Source: Cellvibrionaceae bacterium 1162T.S.0a.05
Lineage (GTDB): Bacteria; Pseudomonadota; Gammaproteobacteria; Pseudomonadales; Cellvibrionaceae
Direction: 5' to 3'
Length of the DNA stretch: 64,000 bases
NCBI GenBank assembly: GCA_000964245.1
Contig: LANB01000001.1
Span: 475,501-539,500, forward strand
The translations under genes and the position numbers were made by a program. Under the pieces are notes generated by a model that was not told where the DNA came from, made no database searches, and worked only from the letters and a program-made list of their open reading frames with translations. Shown here piece by piece: positions 47,601 through 54,235 of this stretch (position 1 is its first letter; each line of letters opens with the position of its first letter).

Positions 47601-49666
47601 ATCAAGTCAGCGCCAGCGACCCTGACGACGACCCGGGCAGCTTGAACTATAGCCTGAGCGGACAACCTTCAGGCATGGTGGTCAGCAGCAGCGGTCTGGT
47701 GACCTGGACGCCCGATGCGTCCAGCCCGGCGAGCAGCACCATCACTCTCAGTGTCCGCGATGGCGGTGAAAACGGCGCGCCCGCAGCCACACAAACTTTT
47801 ACCTTGAGCGTTGTTTTCGATATTGACCAGGACGGCATCAGCAATAGCGAAGACAACTGCGAAACAGTCGCAAACAGCGATCAGGCAAATAACGATGGCG
47901 ATGAATTCGGTGATGTCTGTGATTTTGATGACGACAACGATGGCATGTCTGACGTCTATGAAACAGCCAATGGTTTCAATCCAAACGATCCAGCCGATGC
48001 CAGCGCAGACAGCGACGGCGACGGCTTAAGCAACCTGGAGGAATTCCTGCAAGGCTCTGACCCCTTTGGCGACGACAATCCTCCACGTATTACCCTGCCT
48101 CTGAACAATCTATGGATTTCGGGTGGCTATTTCACCTGGGTAGATATTGGTGAGGCTGTTGCCACGGATGCGCTCGGTGGGCCAGTTGAAGTCACGCCCA
48201 ACCGGCAATCCGGCGGCTTCCGCCCGGGGCGCCATGAAATTGTATGGACAGCAACAGACGGCAATAACAATAGTGCGCAAGCGACGCAAGTGATTCGCGT
48301 ACTCCCGCTTATCGCCCTGGCGCCAAATCAGATTACGGGCGAAGGTCGTAATATTCAGATCAATTTGCAATTAAATGGCGAACCGCCCGAGGAGCCGGCG
48401 ACCGTCAATTACAGAATCAGCGGTCCTGCAGGCAGCGAGGATCATGACGCAAGCAATGGTCAATTAACTTTTGAAAATCGCCGTGCAAGTCTCGAGATAA
48501 CGATTTTCGAGGATGACATTACAGAGGGCGAAGAACGCTTCCTGCTGACCTTGAGCAACCCGATCAACGCCGCTCTCGGCAGTAATTTTTCACAGGAAGT
48601 GCGTATTGTGGAAAGCAATGTTGCACCGCGTTTACGTTTGCGTGTTCTTCAGGATGGCCAGACAGGCAGCGTAGTCAACCGGCTTGAAGGCAATGTCACT
48701 GTCGAGGCCCTCATTGACGACCCCAACGCGAATGAAAGTTTTATTTACGATTGGAGTCTCAGTGCCAATGCCCTGGTTGCCTTGAACGGCAGCGGCGATA
48801 GCGACTCTGCGACCTTTGAATTTAGCCCGGTCGATATTGCTACCCGCCTCTATCCTGTCCATCTCACGATCACCGACAGCGGAGGCGCCAATGCCAGCGC
48901 TACGGTTCTGGTGTCAGTGCAATCAAGCACGCAGCTCACTGACGAAGACGACAACGGCATCATCGATTCAGCCGACGCAATTGAAGAAAGTTTTGCATTG
49001 CAAAGCAGCCAAAACGGCAAGGTACTTGAAAGCGATGCGCACCTGCGTTTGAGTCTCGGTCAAACGGCACGCCATGTCGGCTTGAACGGTGCAGCCCTCA
49101 ATGTTTCTGACGTTGAGAATTTTGGCAACAACGGTTTCCAGGCTGCCAATGCCTTTACCGAAATGCGCTTTGCCAGCGGCTTGTTCGATCTCGTTGTCGA
49201 AGGTCTTGATGACGGTGCCAGCGCCAACCTGATTCTGGCGCAACTGGAACCCCTTGAGGACGGTGTGTTCGTCCACTATCAAGTCAGTGGTGGCTGGTCA
49301 GCTTTTGTCGAGGATGAGCGTAACTTCGTCGCCAGTGCGGCTACGGAAAATGGCGTTTGCCCGAGTATAAATGACCTCGCGTACGAGCCCGGCATTATCG
49401 CAGGCTATGACTGTATTCAGGTTCACATTGAAGATGGTGGCCCCAACGACAGTGATGGCGTGATCAACGGCAAAGTAAGCTTGTTGGCTGGCGTGGGCTC
49501 GGGTGCAAACACAAGCCCTTCCGGTGGAAGCGAAGGCAGTGGAAACGAAACCCCAACAAACAGCAATAGCGGCGGTGGCTCGTTCAGCCCCTCGCTACTT
49601 ACTGTGTTTTTATTCCTGTTTTTGCTTGCACATCGCCAGTCGTTTACACGTAACCGACCCCGGTAG
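44678..49666 (+). CDS. Giant surface protein: cytochrome-like N-terminus, Ig/cadherin repeats, calcium repeats, GlyGly-CTERM tail
   Basis: 1662 residues from GTG (AGGGAAGG upstream); the ATG at 44702 is an alternative. Long basic signal peptide (WPFLFALFVLATHHQHLAA). A single heme motif CRYCH (81-85) sits in a cytochrome c-like domain (to about 160). A fibronectin-like domain follows, then about eight Ig/cadherin-like repeats (280-1045), each with the pattern PVNDAP, PxGMTIS, GLISWTP (He_PIG/cadherin-like). Next are TSP3-like calcium repeats (about 1050-1125, DSDGDGLSNLEEF), HYR-, Calx-beta- and PKD-like domains, and a GlyGly-CTERM tail (GGGSFSPSLLTVFLFLFLLAH then Arg) for rhombosortase processing and type II secretion. 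Likely a surface adhesin with a redox head. Confidence 0.88.
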   Translation: MFYWGKRDMYKKQNGNSGQTTVIKRYNIFRRSKGFKPGWPFLFALFVLATHHQHLAAVEVVTWDGTRGVGSRIFTGSGVQKCRYCHESGNQASFWPDSSPTLNSYASVTSGSNATDSNNRIQAETMPRTDEAPTGSDAHDYDPLSGALQSLMATWISSTGGVTPENATPHAETRGTFVNLDPRYTRTLNGRANMNGNSVTSLFLEYRPTGSLTWQQAGSAQFAATSGGGGAETSSRTDFSRNISGLACGTNYQYRVRVSSPFAQSISTFTTAACNASPSITTSNAVTAVNEDNTYTYNFAYSDDSLGGTISPSLIGQPAGMSIINVSGNTTSGTGTITWTPDNDAAGSTYNFSLSIADNGEDGATAAIENISLTVNPVNDPPSISGVPATINGAEETPITPIAIGVSDVDNTNNGVDMSWSLSSLAPMPANMIISSTGLIAWTPQEGFTGPQDITVEVCDSGGLCDSDTFTATATAENDAPVLDAIADVTIDEDSPWSLQVTFNDPDAGDSHTFALANNPTGMSISATGLISWTPDDEHLPGASNVEVIIQDSALSSDNTFFSVAVNPVNDQPYVFSIPDTDVLEGDLALIQVLVDDPDDTDWPSDINFSLDNEPAGMSIDEEGLISWQTAEGDASASNIRVIVSDGGEDGTSPFERVFDVNVIAYNYQPVIESTAPTDATEDIEYSYQLVIDDVDDPNDGSGALSFALLNAPEGMTISATGLITWTPTEGVLTSDTVTAQVTDGGEDATVAATEAFSITVEPVNDAPVITSAAPVSVIEMNTWSYTLTVADPDNNFEALSFDLEMAPEGMTIGDDGFATWYAPEAAGSSGLVRIRVTDPEGASDIQEFTIDVIVFNTPPVISSPAPTSATEDELWTYQPIVDDVDDANDGEQLSWTLQNAPQGMTINSTGLISWTPTEGVTSSGLVSLIVADGGEDAAPAYQQDFTVTVVAVNDGPVITSTPANSVIQGTQFNYQVSASDPDDDPGSLNYSLSGQPSGMVVSSSGLVTWTPDASSPASSTITLSVRDGGENGAPAATQTFTLSVVFDIDQDGISNSEDNCETVANSDQANNDGDEFGDVCDFDDDNDGMSDVYETANGFNPNDPADASADSDGDGLSNLEEFLQGSDPFGDDNPPRITLPLNNLWISGGYFTWVDIGEAVATDALGGPVEVTPNRQSGGFRPGRHEIVWTATDGNNNSAQATQVIRVLPLIALAPNQITGEGRNIQINLQLNGEPPEEPATVNYRISGPAGSEDHDASNGQLTFENRRASLEITIFEDDITEGEERFLLTLSNPINAALGSNFSQEVRIVESNVAPRLRLRVLQDGQTGSVVNRLEGNVTVEALIDDPNANESFIYDWSLSANALVALNGSGDSDSATFEFSPVDIATRLYPVHLTITDSGGANASATVLVSVQSSTQLTDEDDNGIIDSADAIEESFALQSSQNGKVLESDAHLRLSLGQTARHVGLNGAALNVSDVENFGNNGFQAANAFTEMRFASGLFDLVVEGLDDGASANLILAQLEPLEDGVFVHYQVSGGWSAFVEDERNFVASAATENGVCPSINDLAYEPGIIAGYDCIQVHIEDGGPNDSDGVINGKVSLLAGVGSGANTSPSGGSEGSGNETPTNSNSGGGSFSPSLLTVFLFLFLLAHRQSFTRNRPR

Positions 49667-49690
49667 GTCGCACAACGGCGCAATAAAAAA

Positions 49691-49716
49691 AGGCCTCGAC
49701 AATGAGGCCTTTTTTA
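49691..49716. terminator. Bidirectional terminator between the giant surface protein gene and grxD
   Basis: Stem AGGCCTC / GAGGCCT, 6-base loop, six A before and five T plus ATTTTT after. Confidence 0.88.
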
Positions 49717-49740
49717 TTTTTAAAATTGTGTTTCTTGTAA

Positions 49741-50070
49741 CTAGTTTTCTTCTGTTTGCGGCGCTGCGGAATCGATTAGCGTTTTTAATTCGCCATTTTC
49801 ATGCATCTCAGTGATGATATCGCAACCGCCAACCAGCTCGCCCTTCACCCATAACTGCGGAAACGTTGGCCAGTTTGCGTATTTGGGCAAATTCTCACGA
49901 ATGTCCGGGTTAGACAAGACATCGACATAAGCGAAGCGTTGGCCGCAAGCCATCACGGCTTGTGACGCGCGCATGGAAAAACCACACTGGGGCGCATTGG
50001 GCGAGCCTTTCATATAAAGAATAATGGCGTTTTCATCAATCTGTTTCTTTATGGTATCCATGATATCCAT
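49741..50070 (-). CDS. grxD: Monothiol glutaredoxin (Grx4 type)
   Basis: 109 residues. Carries the monothiol active site CGFS (PNAPQCGFSMRA) and the glutathione/cluster-binding segments WPTFPQLWVKGELVGGCDII. This class binds a bridging [2Fe-2S] cluster with glutathione and takes part in iron-sulfur trafficking and iron regulation. The start at 50070 has AGAGG upstream; Met4 is an alternative. In pseudomonads, from memory, it lies close to bfr; here a 36-kb block separates them. Confidence 0.95.
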   Translation of the reverse strand: MDIMDTIKKQIDENAIILYMKGSPNAPQCGFSMRASQAVMACGQRFAYVDVLSNPDIRENLPKYANWPTFPQLWVKGELVGGCDIITEMHENGELKTLIDSAAPQTEEN

Positions 50071-50329
50071 GGCACTGAACCTCTTTACTGGTTACTGGTT
50101 TACTGTACTGTATTCCCGCGCGCGTATTCACTGACGGGATCAAATGGGCGATCGCTGGCCTGGCAGTCGAAAGCTGTTGGGTGTCTCAAAGACCCGGGAG
50201 CGCGCATTGTAGCTTAAGCGCGGTTATTGCGCAGCTTTCCGGCATTTACCGGTAAAGACGTGGAAAAACCGCCACACAGAAGCCCATTTACAAGCATTCA
50301 ACAAGCCCCTAGAATGGCCGATTCGATTC
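50071..50329. other. Intergenic region upstream of argD, first part
   Basis: Holds the grxD promoter side and a stretch with small inverted repeats (e.g. CCGGCATTTACCGG near 50240). No convincing coding frame. Together with the terminator that follows it may be transcribed as a leader or small RNA. Confidence 0.4.
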
Positions 50330-50358
50330 AGGCAGCCCTCGCTGCCTGTTTTGTTTTT
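50330..50358 (+). terminator. Rho-independent terminator inside the argD upstream region
   Basis: Perfect 7-bp stem AGGCAGC / GCTGCCT with loop CCTC and tail GTTTTGTTTTT on the plus strand. No plus-strand gene precedes it, so it must end a leader or a small RNA, or act as an attenuator for argD. Confidence 0.75.
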
Positions 50359-50465
50359 GGGCTGCGAATATTCACCGCAACGCTTCCGAGCCGACGGTCT
50401 GCAATCAATTCCTGACCCAGCAATGCGGATCAGATCAGAAATGGAAATTTTGTAGCAAATGCGTT

Positions 50466-50495
50466 TTGGCACCAACCTGTTATCAACTGTATTTA
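50466..50495 (+). promoter_or_regulatory. Possible sigma-70 promoter of argD
   Basis: TTGGCA, 18-base spacer, TATTTA, ending 17 bp before the argD ATG. The very short leader downstream argues for caution. GAATATTC at 50376-50383 could be part of an ArgR site but is too short to claim. Confidence 0.35.
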
Positions 50496-50512
50496 GAGGC
50501 TAGAGCAATTCA

Positions 50513-51670
50513 ATGGCGGCGCTCATGAATTTATATGGAACTCGAAACACCACCCTGGTGAAAGGTGAAGGCGTATACCTGTGGGACGACCAGGGAAACC
50601 GTTATCTTGATGCCCTTTCCGGTATCGCCGTATGTGGACTGGGCTACAACCATCCTGCAGTGACGCGCGCAATTTGCGAACAAGCCCAGCGCTTGATCCA
50701 TTGCTCGAACCTGTTTCGCATCGAGGCCCAGGAAGAACTGGCAACGCGCCTCTGCGAACTTTCCGGGATGAGCAACGTGTTCTTTTCGAATTCCGGTGCA
50801 GAAGCCAATGAAGCCGCCATCAAAATCGCGCGTAAATACGGGCAGGATCGAGGCATCAGTAGCCCACACATGATCACCGCTGAAAAAAGTTTTCACGGCC
50901 GAACCATGGCGACTTTATCTGCGACAGCCAATGACAAAATCAAGGCAGGTTTTTATCCGCTCGTTGAAGGCTTTTCTCACGTTGCCTATAACGATATTGA
51001 GGCCATTAAAGCCGCAGCAAATGAAAATACCGTGGCCGTTATGGTTGAACCCGTGCAAGGGGAAGGCGGCGTCAATGTGCCCAATGACAACTATCTGCAA
51101 TCCCTGCGAGCGCTTTGTGACGCAAATGATTGGTTGCTAATACTCGACGAAATCCAGAGTGGAAACGGGCGTACGGGCAAATTTTTTGCCTACCAACATT
51201 ACGGCATCACACCCGATGTCGTGACGACGGCCAAAGGCCTCGCCAATGGCGTGCCCATTGGTGCCTATCTCGCACATGGCAAAGCTGCGGAAGTCTTCCA
51301 GCCCGGCAACCACGGGTCCACGTTTGGTGGCAACCCACTCGCATGCCAGGCTGCGGTCGCCACCGTCAACGCTCTCGCAGAAAACAATCTGATGGCAAAG
51401 GCCGGTGCGCTCGGAGAGAGCATGCTCACGCGTTTTCGAGAGGCCTTTGCGGGCAATAACAAGGTGGTCGACGTGCGCGGCAAGGGCATGCTTATCGGTA
51501 TCCAACTCCATCGCGACTGCCCGGATTTTGTGGAACTCGCCAAGCAGAAAAACCTCATTTTGAATGTCACCGCAGGCAGTGTGATTCGCATGTTGCCGCC
51601 CTTGATTTTAAGCGAAGACGAAGCCACACAAATTATCGACACCGTCGTCGAGCTGGTAACAAATTATTAA
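50513..51670 (+). CDS. argD: Acetylornithine aminotransferase
   Basis: PLP enzyme that makes N-acetylornithine from the semialdehyde in arginine synthesis (often also used in lysine synthesis). 385 residues. Class III aminotransferase marks are visible: VKGEGVYLWDDQGNRYLDALSG, NSGAEANEAAIKIARK, SFHGRT, ILDEIQSGNGRTGKFFAYQ, and the PLP Lys in VTTAKGLANGVPIGA, then GSTFGGNPLACQAA. Met5 is an alternative start. argF begins 33 bp after the stop, so both are likely cotranscribed. Confidence 0.95.
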   Translation: MAALMNLYGTRNTTLVKGEGVYLWDDQGNRYLDALSGIAVCGLGYNHPAVTRAICEQAQRLIHCSNLFRIEAQEELATRLCELSGMSNVFFSNSGAEANEAAIKIARKYGQDRGISSPHMITAEKSFHGRTMATLSATANDKIKAGFYPLVEGFSHVAYNDIEAIKAAANENTVAVMVEPVQGEGGVNVPNDNYLQSLRALCDANDWLLILDEIQSGNGRTGKFFAYQHYGITPDVVTTAKGLANGVPIGAYLAHGKAAEVFQPGNHGSTFGGNPLACQAAVATVNALAENNLMAKAGALGESMLTRFREAFAGNNKVVDVRGKGMLIGIQLHRDCPDFVELAKQKNLILNVTAGSVIRMLPPLILSEDEATQIIDTVVELVTNY

Positions 51671-51703
51671 GCCCTACTCGACCGTGTGAAACAGGAAGCA
51701 ACT

Positions 51704-52609
51704 ATGCGACATTTTCTCACTTTGAATGACCTCTCCGCCGACGAATTGCGCGGACTCATCGACAACGCCATTCAACTCAAAAAAGAATTGCGCGAAGGGC
51801 GCGCCAAGGCACCTTTCGAAAACAAAGTGTTGGGAATGATTTTTGAAAAGTCCTCGACACGCACACGCGTTTCCTTTGAAGCTGGCATGGCGCAAATGGG
51901 CGGCCATGCAATATTCCTGTCGCCACGCGATACCCAACTCGGCCGTGGCGAGCCGATTGAAGATTCCGCACGCGTGCTTTCTCGCATGGTCGACATGATC
52001 ATGATTCGCACTTTTGAACACAGTAAAATTGAAAAATTTGCTGAATACTCGCGCGTGCCGGTCATCAATGCCTTGACCGATGATTTTCACCCCTGCCAGC
52101 TCCTGGCCGACATTCAGACCTATGTGGAACACCGCGGCAGCCCCCAGGGCAAGGTCGTTACCTGGGTCGGAGATGGCAACAACATGTGCCAGTCCTATAT
52201 CAATGCCGCCAGACTCTGTGACTTTGAGTTACGTATCGCTTGCCCACAAGGGTTTGAGCCCGATGCGGCTTTGCTCGAAGCCAATAAAGATCGTGTCAGC
52301 CTCACCCGCGACCCTCTCGCCGCTTGCCGCGATGCAGACTGGCTGGTCACGGATGTGTGGGCCAGCATGGGGCAGGAAGAAGAACAAGCAGAACGCGAAA
52401 TAAAATTCAAAAACTATCAGCTCAACCACCACCTGCTGTCCTACGCAAAATCCGATGCAGTCTTTATGCATTGTTTGCCAGCCCACCGGGGTGAAGAGGT
52501 GAGTGCGGCACTACTGGAAGACGAAAAACATTCTGTTGTTTGGGACGAGGCAGAAAATCGCCTACATGCACAAAAAGCCTTAATGGTATTTCTTGCAGAA
52601 CACGCCTGA
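51704..52609 (+). CDS. argF: Ornithine carbamoyltransferase
   Basis: Forms citrulline from ornithine and carbamoyl phosphate. 301 residues from the ATG at 51704, preceded by AGGAAG; an upstream GTG at 51686 is rejected. Carbamoyl-phosphate site [13 protein letters not shown] (STRTR), then [11 protein letters not shown] and HPxQ-type loop, [15 protein letters not shown], and the ornithine loop [13 protein letters not shown] (HCLP). Anabolic OTC length. Cotranscribed with argD. Confidence 0.96.
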   Translation: MRHFLTLNDLSADELRGLIDNAIQLKKELREGRAKAPFENKVLGMIFEKSSTRTRVSFEAGMAQMGGHAIFLSPRDTQLGRGEPIEDSARVLSRMVDMIMIRTFEHSKIEKFAEYSRVPVINALTDDFHPCQLLADIQTYVEHRGSPQGKVVTWVGDGNNMCQSYINAARLCDFELRIACPQGFEPDAALLEANKDRVSLTRDPLAACRDADWLVTDVWASMGQEEEQAEREIKFKNYQLNHHLLSYAKSDAVFMHCLPAHRGEEVSAALLEDEKHSVVWDEAENRLHAQKALMVFLAEHA

Positions 52610-52640
52610 TTATTGAAACTGCGAATGATTTAGCGACGTG

Positions 52641-52663
52641 GCCGGGGGCCTGGACCCGGCTTT
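52641..52663 (+). terminator. Possible terminator of argDF
   Basis: Stem GCCGGG / CCCGGC with an 8-base loop followed by only TTT, 31 bp after the argF stop. Confidence 0.45.
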
Positions 52664-52800
52664 CAAGTTCACAACAACACGCTCTTCTTGCGATTTTCTT
52701 ACCTCGCTGAACAACCTGCGGTCTGCGATACAGCGGCACGCAGAGACATACCCGAATCAATACCGACAAGGCCCGACCAAGGTCGACTCTTAGCCTTGCT

Positions 52801-52822
52801 TGTGGATAAGCCCTGTGGAAAA
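52801..52822 (-). promoter_or_regulatory. Two adjacent DnaA boxes upstream of nrdA
   Basis: TGTGGATAA (52801-52809, complement TTATCCACA, perfect) and TGTGGAAAA (52814-52822, complement TTTTCCACA, fits TTWTNCACA), same orientation, 13 bp apart. DnaA control of nrdAB is established in E. coli. Confidence 0.75.
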
Positions 52823-53079
52823 TTTTGTGTTGTTGAGCAATAAACTTGTAAAAAATTTACTCACACTAAAGTGTTAATTTTTAACGAGCGCGCCGAATAA
52901 GTTCAAAAATAAAACAATTCAGAAAATTCGCGCCCTGTAACAATAACAACGCTATAAAACAAAAAGCGTCTAAGAAAAAATTATTATAAATTGATGTCTA
53001 AATCGCTAAATTTTTGTTACGCCTCTCTCTCCAATCCCTACATAGTTAGCGAACACTAACTACGCTTGTTACTCACACT

Positions 53080-53088
53080 TTATCCACA
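53080..53088 (+). promoter_or_regulatory. DnaA box upstream of nrdA
   Basis: Perfect TTATCCACA. A near-match TTATCCCCA lies at 53266-53274. Both follow a related AGTTAGCG-type site, as if a control module were duplicated. Confidence 0.7.
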
Positions 53089-53675
53089 AGAAACCACCAA
53101 GCCAACAGACTTGCAAAAGTCCAGAAAGCGCATTATCTTGTTATCAGCTTGAGGCACAACCCCAATATATGGTGTTTTGGCTCAAAAAGCTGGCCCAGGA
53201 TAGTCGGTGATAAACGGGCAATAACGCTGGTTTTTTTTGCTTGAAGTTAGCGTTCACTTACGCCCTTATCCCCATGCAGTGACTACGCAGTTCCAAACGC
53301 AACACTCTTAAAAACAGGTTTTACGACACGCTCAATCGCCGTTCGAACGGCATGGCCTTCAGCTGTCTTTTTGATGCAAGAAGGACCTTGGCTGTTGTTG
53401 AACATTGCCATTTTTTTAAGAGCTTTGCCTGACATGATCTGCAAAAGCAGCCCTCTTTGCAGATCCAATGCACACACCGTTGTGGAAGCGATCAGGCATA
53501 GACGTGCACGGCATGGAATAACAATAAAAGGTCCGGGAGCCTACAAGTCATGCGCAATTTTGGGGCAAACCCACTGGAAAGTCTGACTTATTGAATTGTG
53601 TTTTCGTACCCGCTTACGAATGCACTAACGAATTAAATGAAAGCTACGAATAGCGAATAGACACAGATACAGATA

Positions 53676-53735
53676 GATAAGAGATTCAACAAATAAGAGA
53701 AACAAGATAAGAGATACAACAAATAAGAGAAACAA
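53676..53735. repeat. Two-copy 30-bp tandem repeat in the nrdA leader
   Basis: Units 53676-53705 and 53706-53735 differ at one base (GAGATTC versus GAGATAC). The strand is purine-rich (GATAAGAGA, AAATAAGAGAAACAA) and similar simple sequence continues to about 53760. Confidence 0.9.
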
Positions 53736-54235
53736 CAGACAGACAAAAGAAACAGCAGACCCGTTGATCAAAAACAGTAAGTCGCCAGCGACACGATCAG
53801 TAACACACAGATCGTTATTGGATAGATCAACAACAAACAAAAGATCAGAAGTAGGAACAGCATCTCCAGAGTGTTTCTCTTCAAGGCTAAACAACATTAA
53901 TTTTTGGCTCCAGCAGAACGGATTTGGCACATTGGTGAATTTGATTAAACAGCTTCGGCCTCTTAAAGACGATTTTGAAAAATATCAAAAGGATCAAAGG
54001 TCGCAAGCATTCAGGTCACAGTTCCTCGCCCCCCGTCCCCGACAACCCGGGCATGCCGCCATCCCTGACTCTTCAGTTCACACGTTCTCTGAGGGACGCA
54101 TCTCTCAGTGTTTCTGCTATTTCAAACATGCTGTTTCAAAACATGTCAAAGCAATGAAAACAAAAGCGACAACAATCGAATTAACAACAACCCTTTTCCA
54201 TTTACCCGGTAAGAAGTGCTAGCAGGCAGGAATTT

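Larger units (their letters stand above)
52664..54235. promoter_or_regulatory. Long non-coding nrdA upstream region
   Basis: About 1.57 kb without a supported gene. It contains the DnaA-box cluster, a very AT-rich segment (about 52840-53010), a 12-bp palindrome ACACTAAAGTGT (52863-52874), two related sites starting AGTTAGCG (53044-53065 and 53245-53263), a weak NrdR-box-like CCCAATATATGGTGTT (53161-53176) and a 2x30-bp tandem repeat. Short open frames here have no family-like sequence or start signals. I read it as a complex control region and long leader for nrdAB. Confidence 0.6.

Noticed and set aside
52801-53274. Chromosomal or plasmid replication origin
   Set aside because: DnaA boxes and AT-rich DNA are present, but there is no dnaA, gidA, parAB or rep gene; nrdAB control explains the boxes better.
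53283-53586. Small open frames on both strands in the nrdA upstream region
   Set aside because: Overlapping short frames with no start signals or recognisable domains.
53764-54222. 152-codon open frame upstream of nrdA
   Set aside because: Low-complexity basic composition, no ribosome site, no family-like sequence; lies in the nrd leader.
52664-54235. Cobalamin riboswitch in the nrd leader
   Set aside because: No B12-box-like segment found; the downstream enzyme is class Ia, not B12-dependent.
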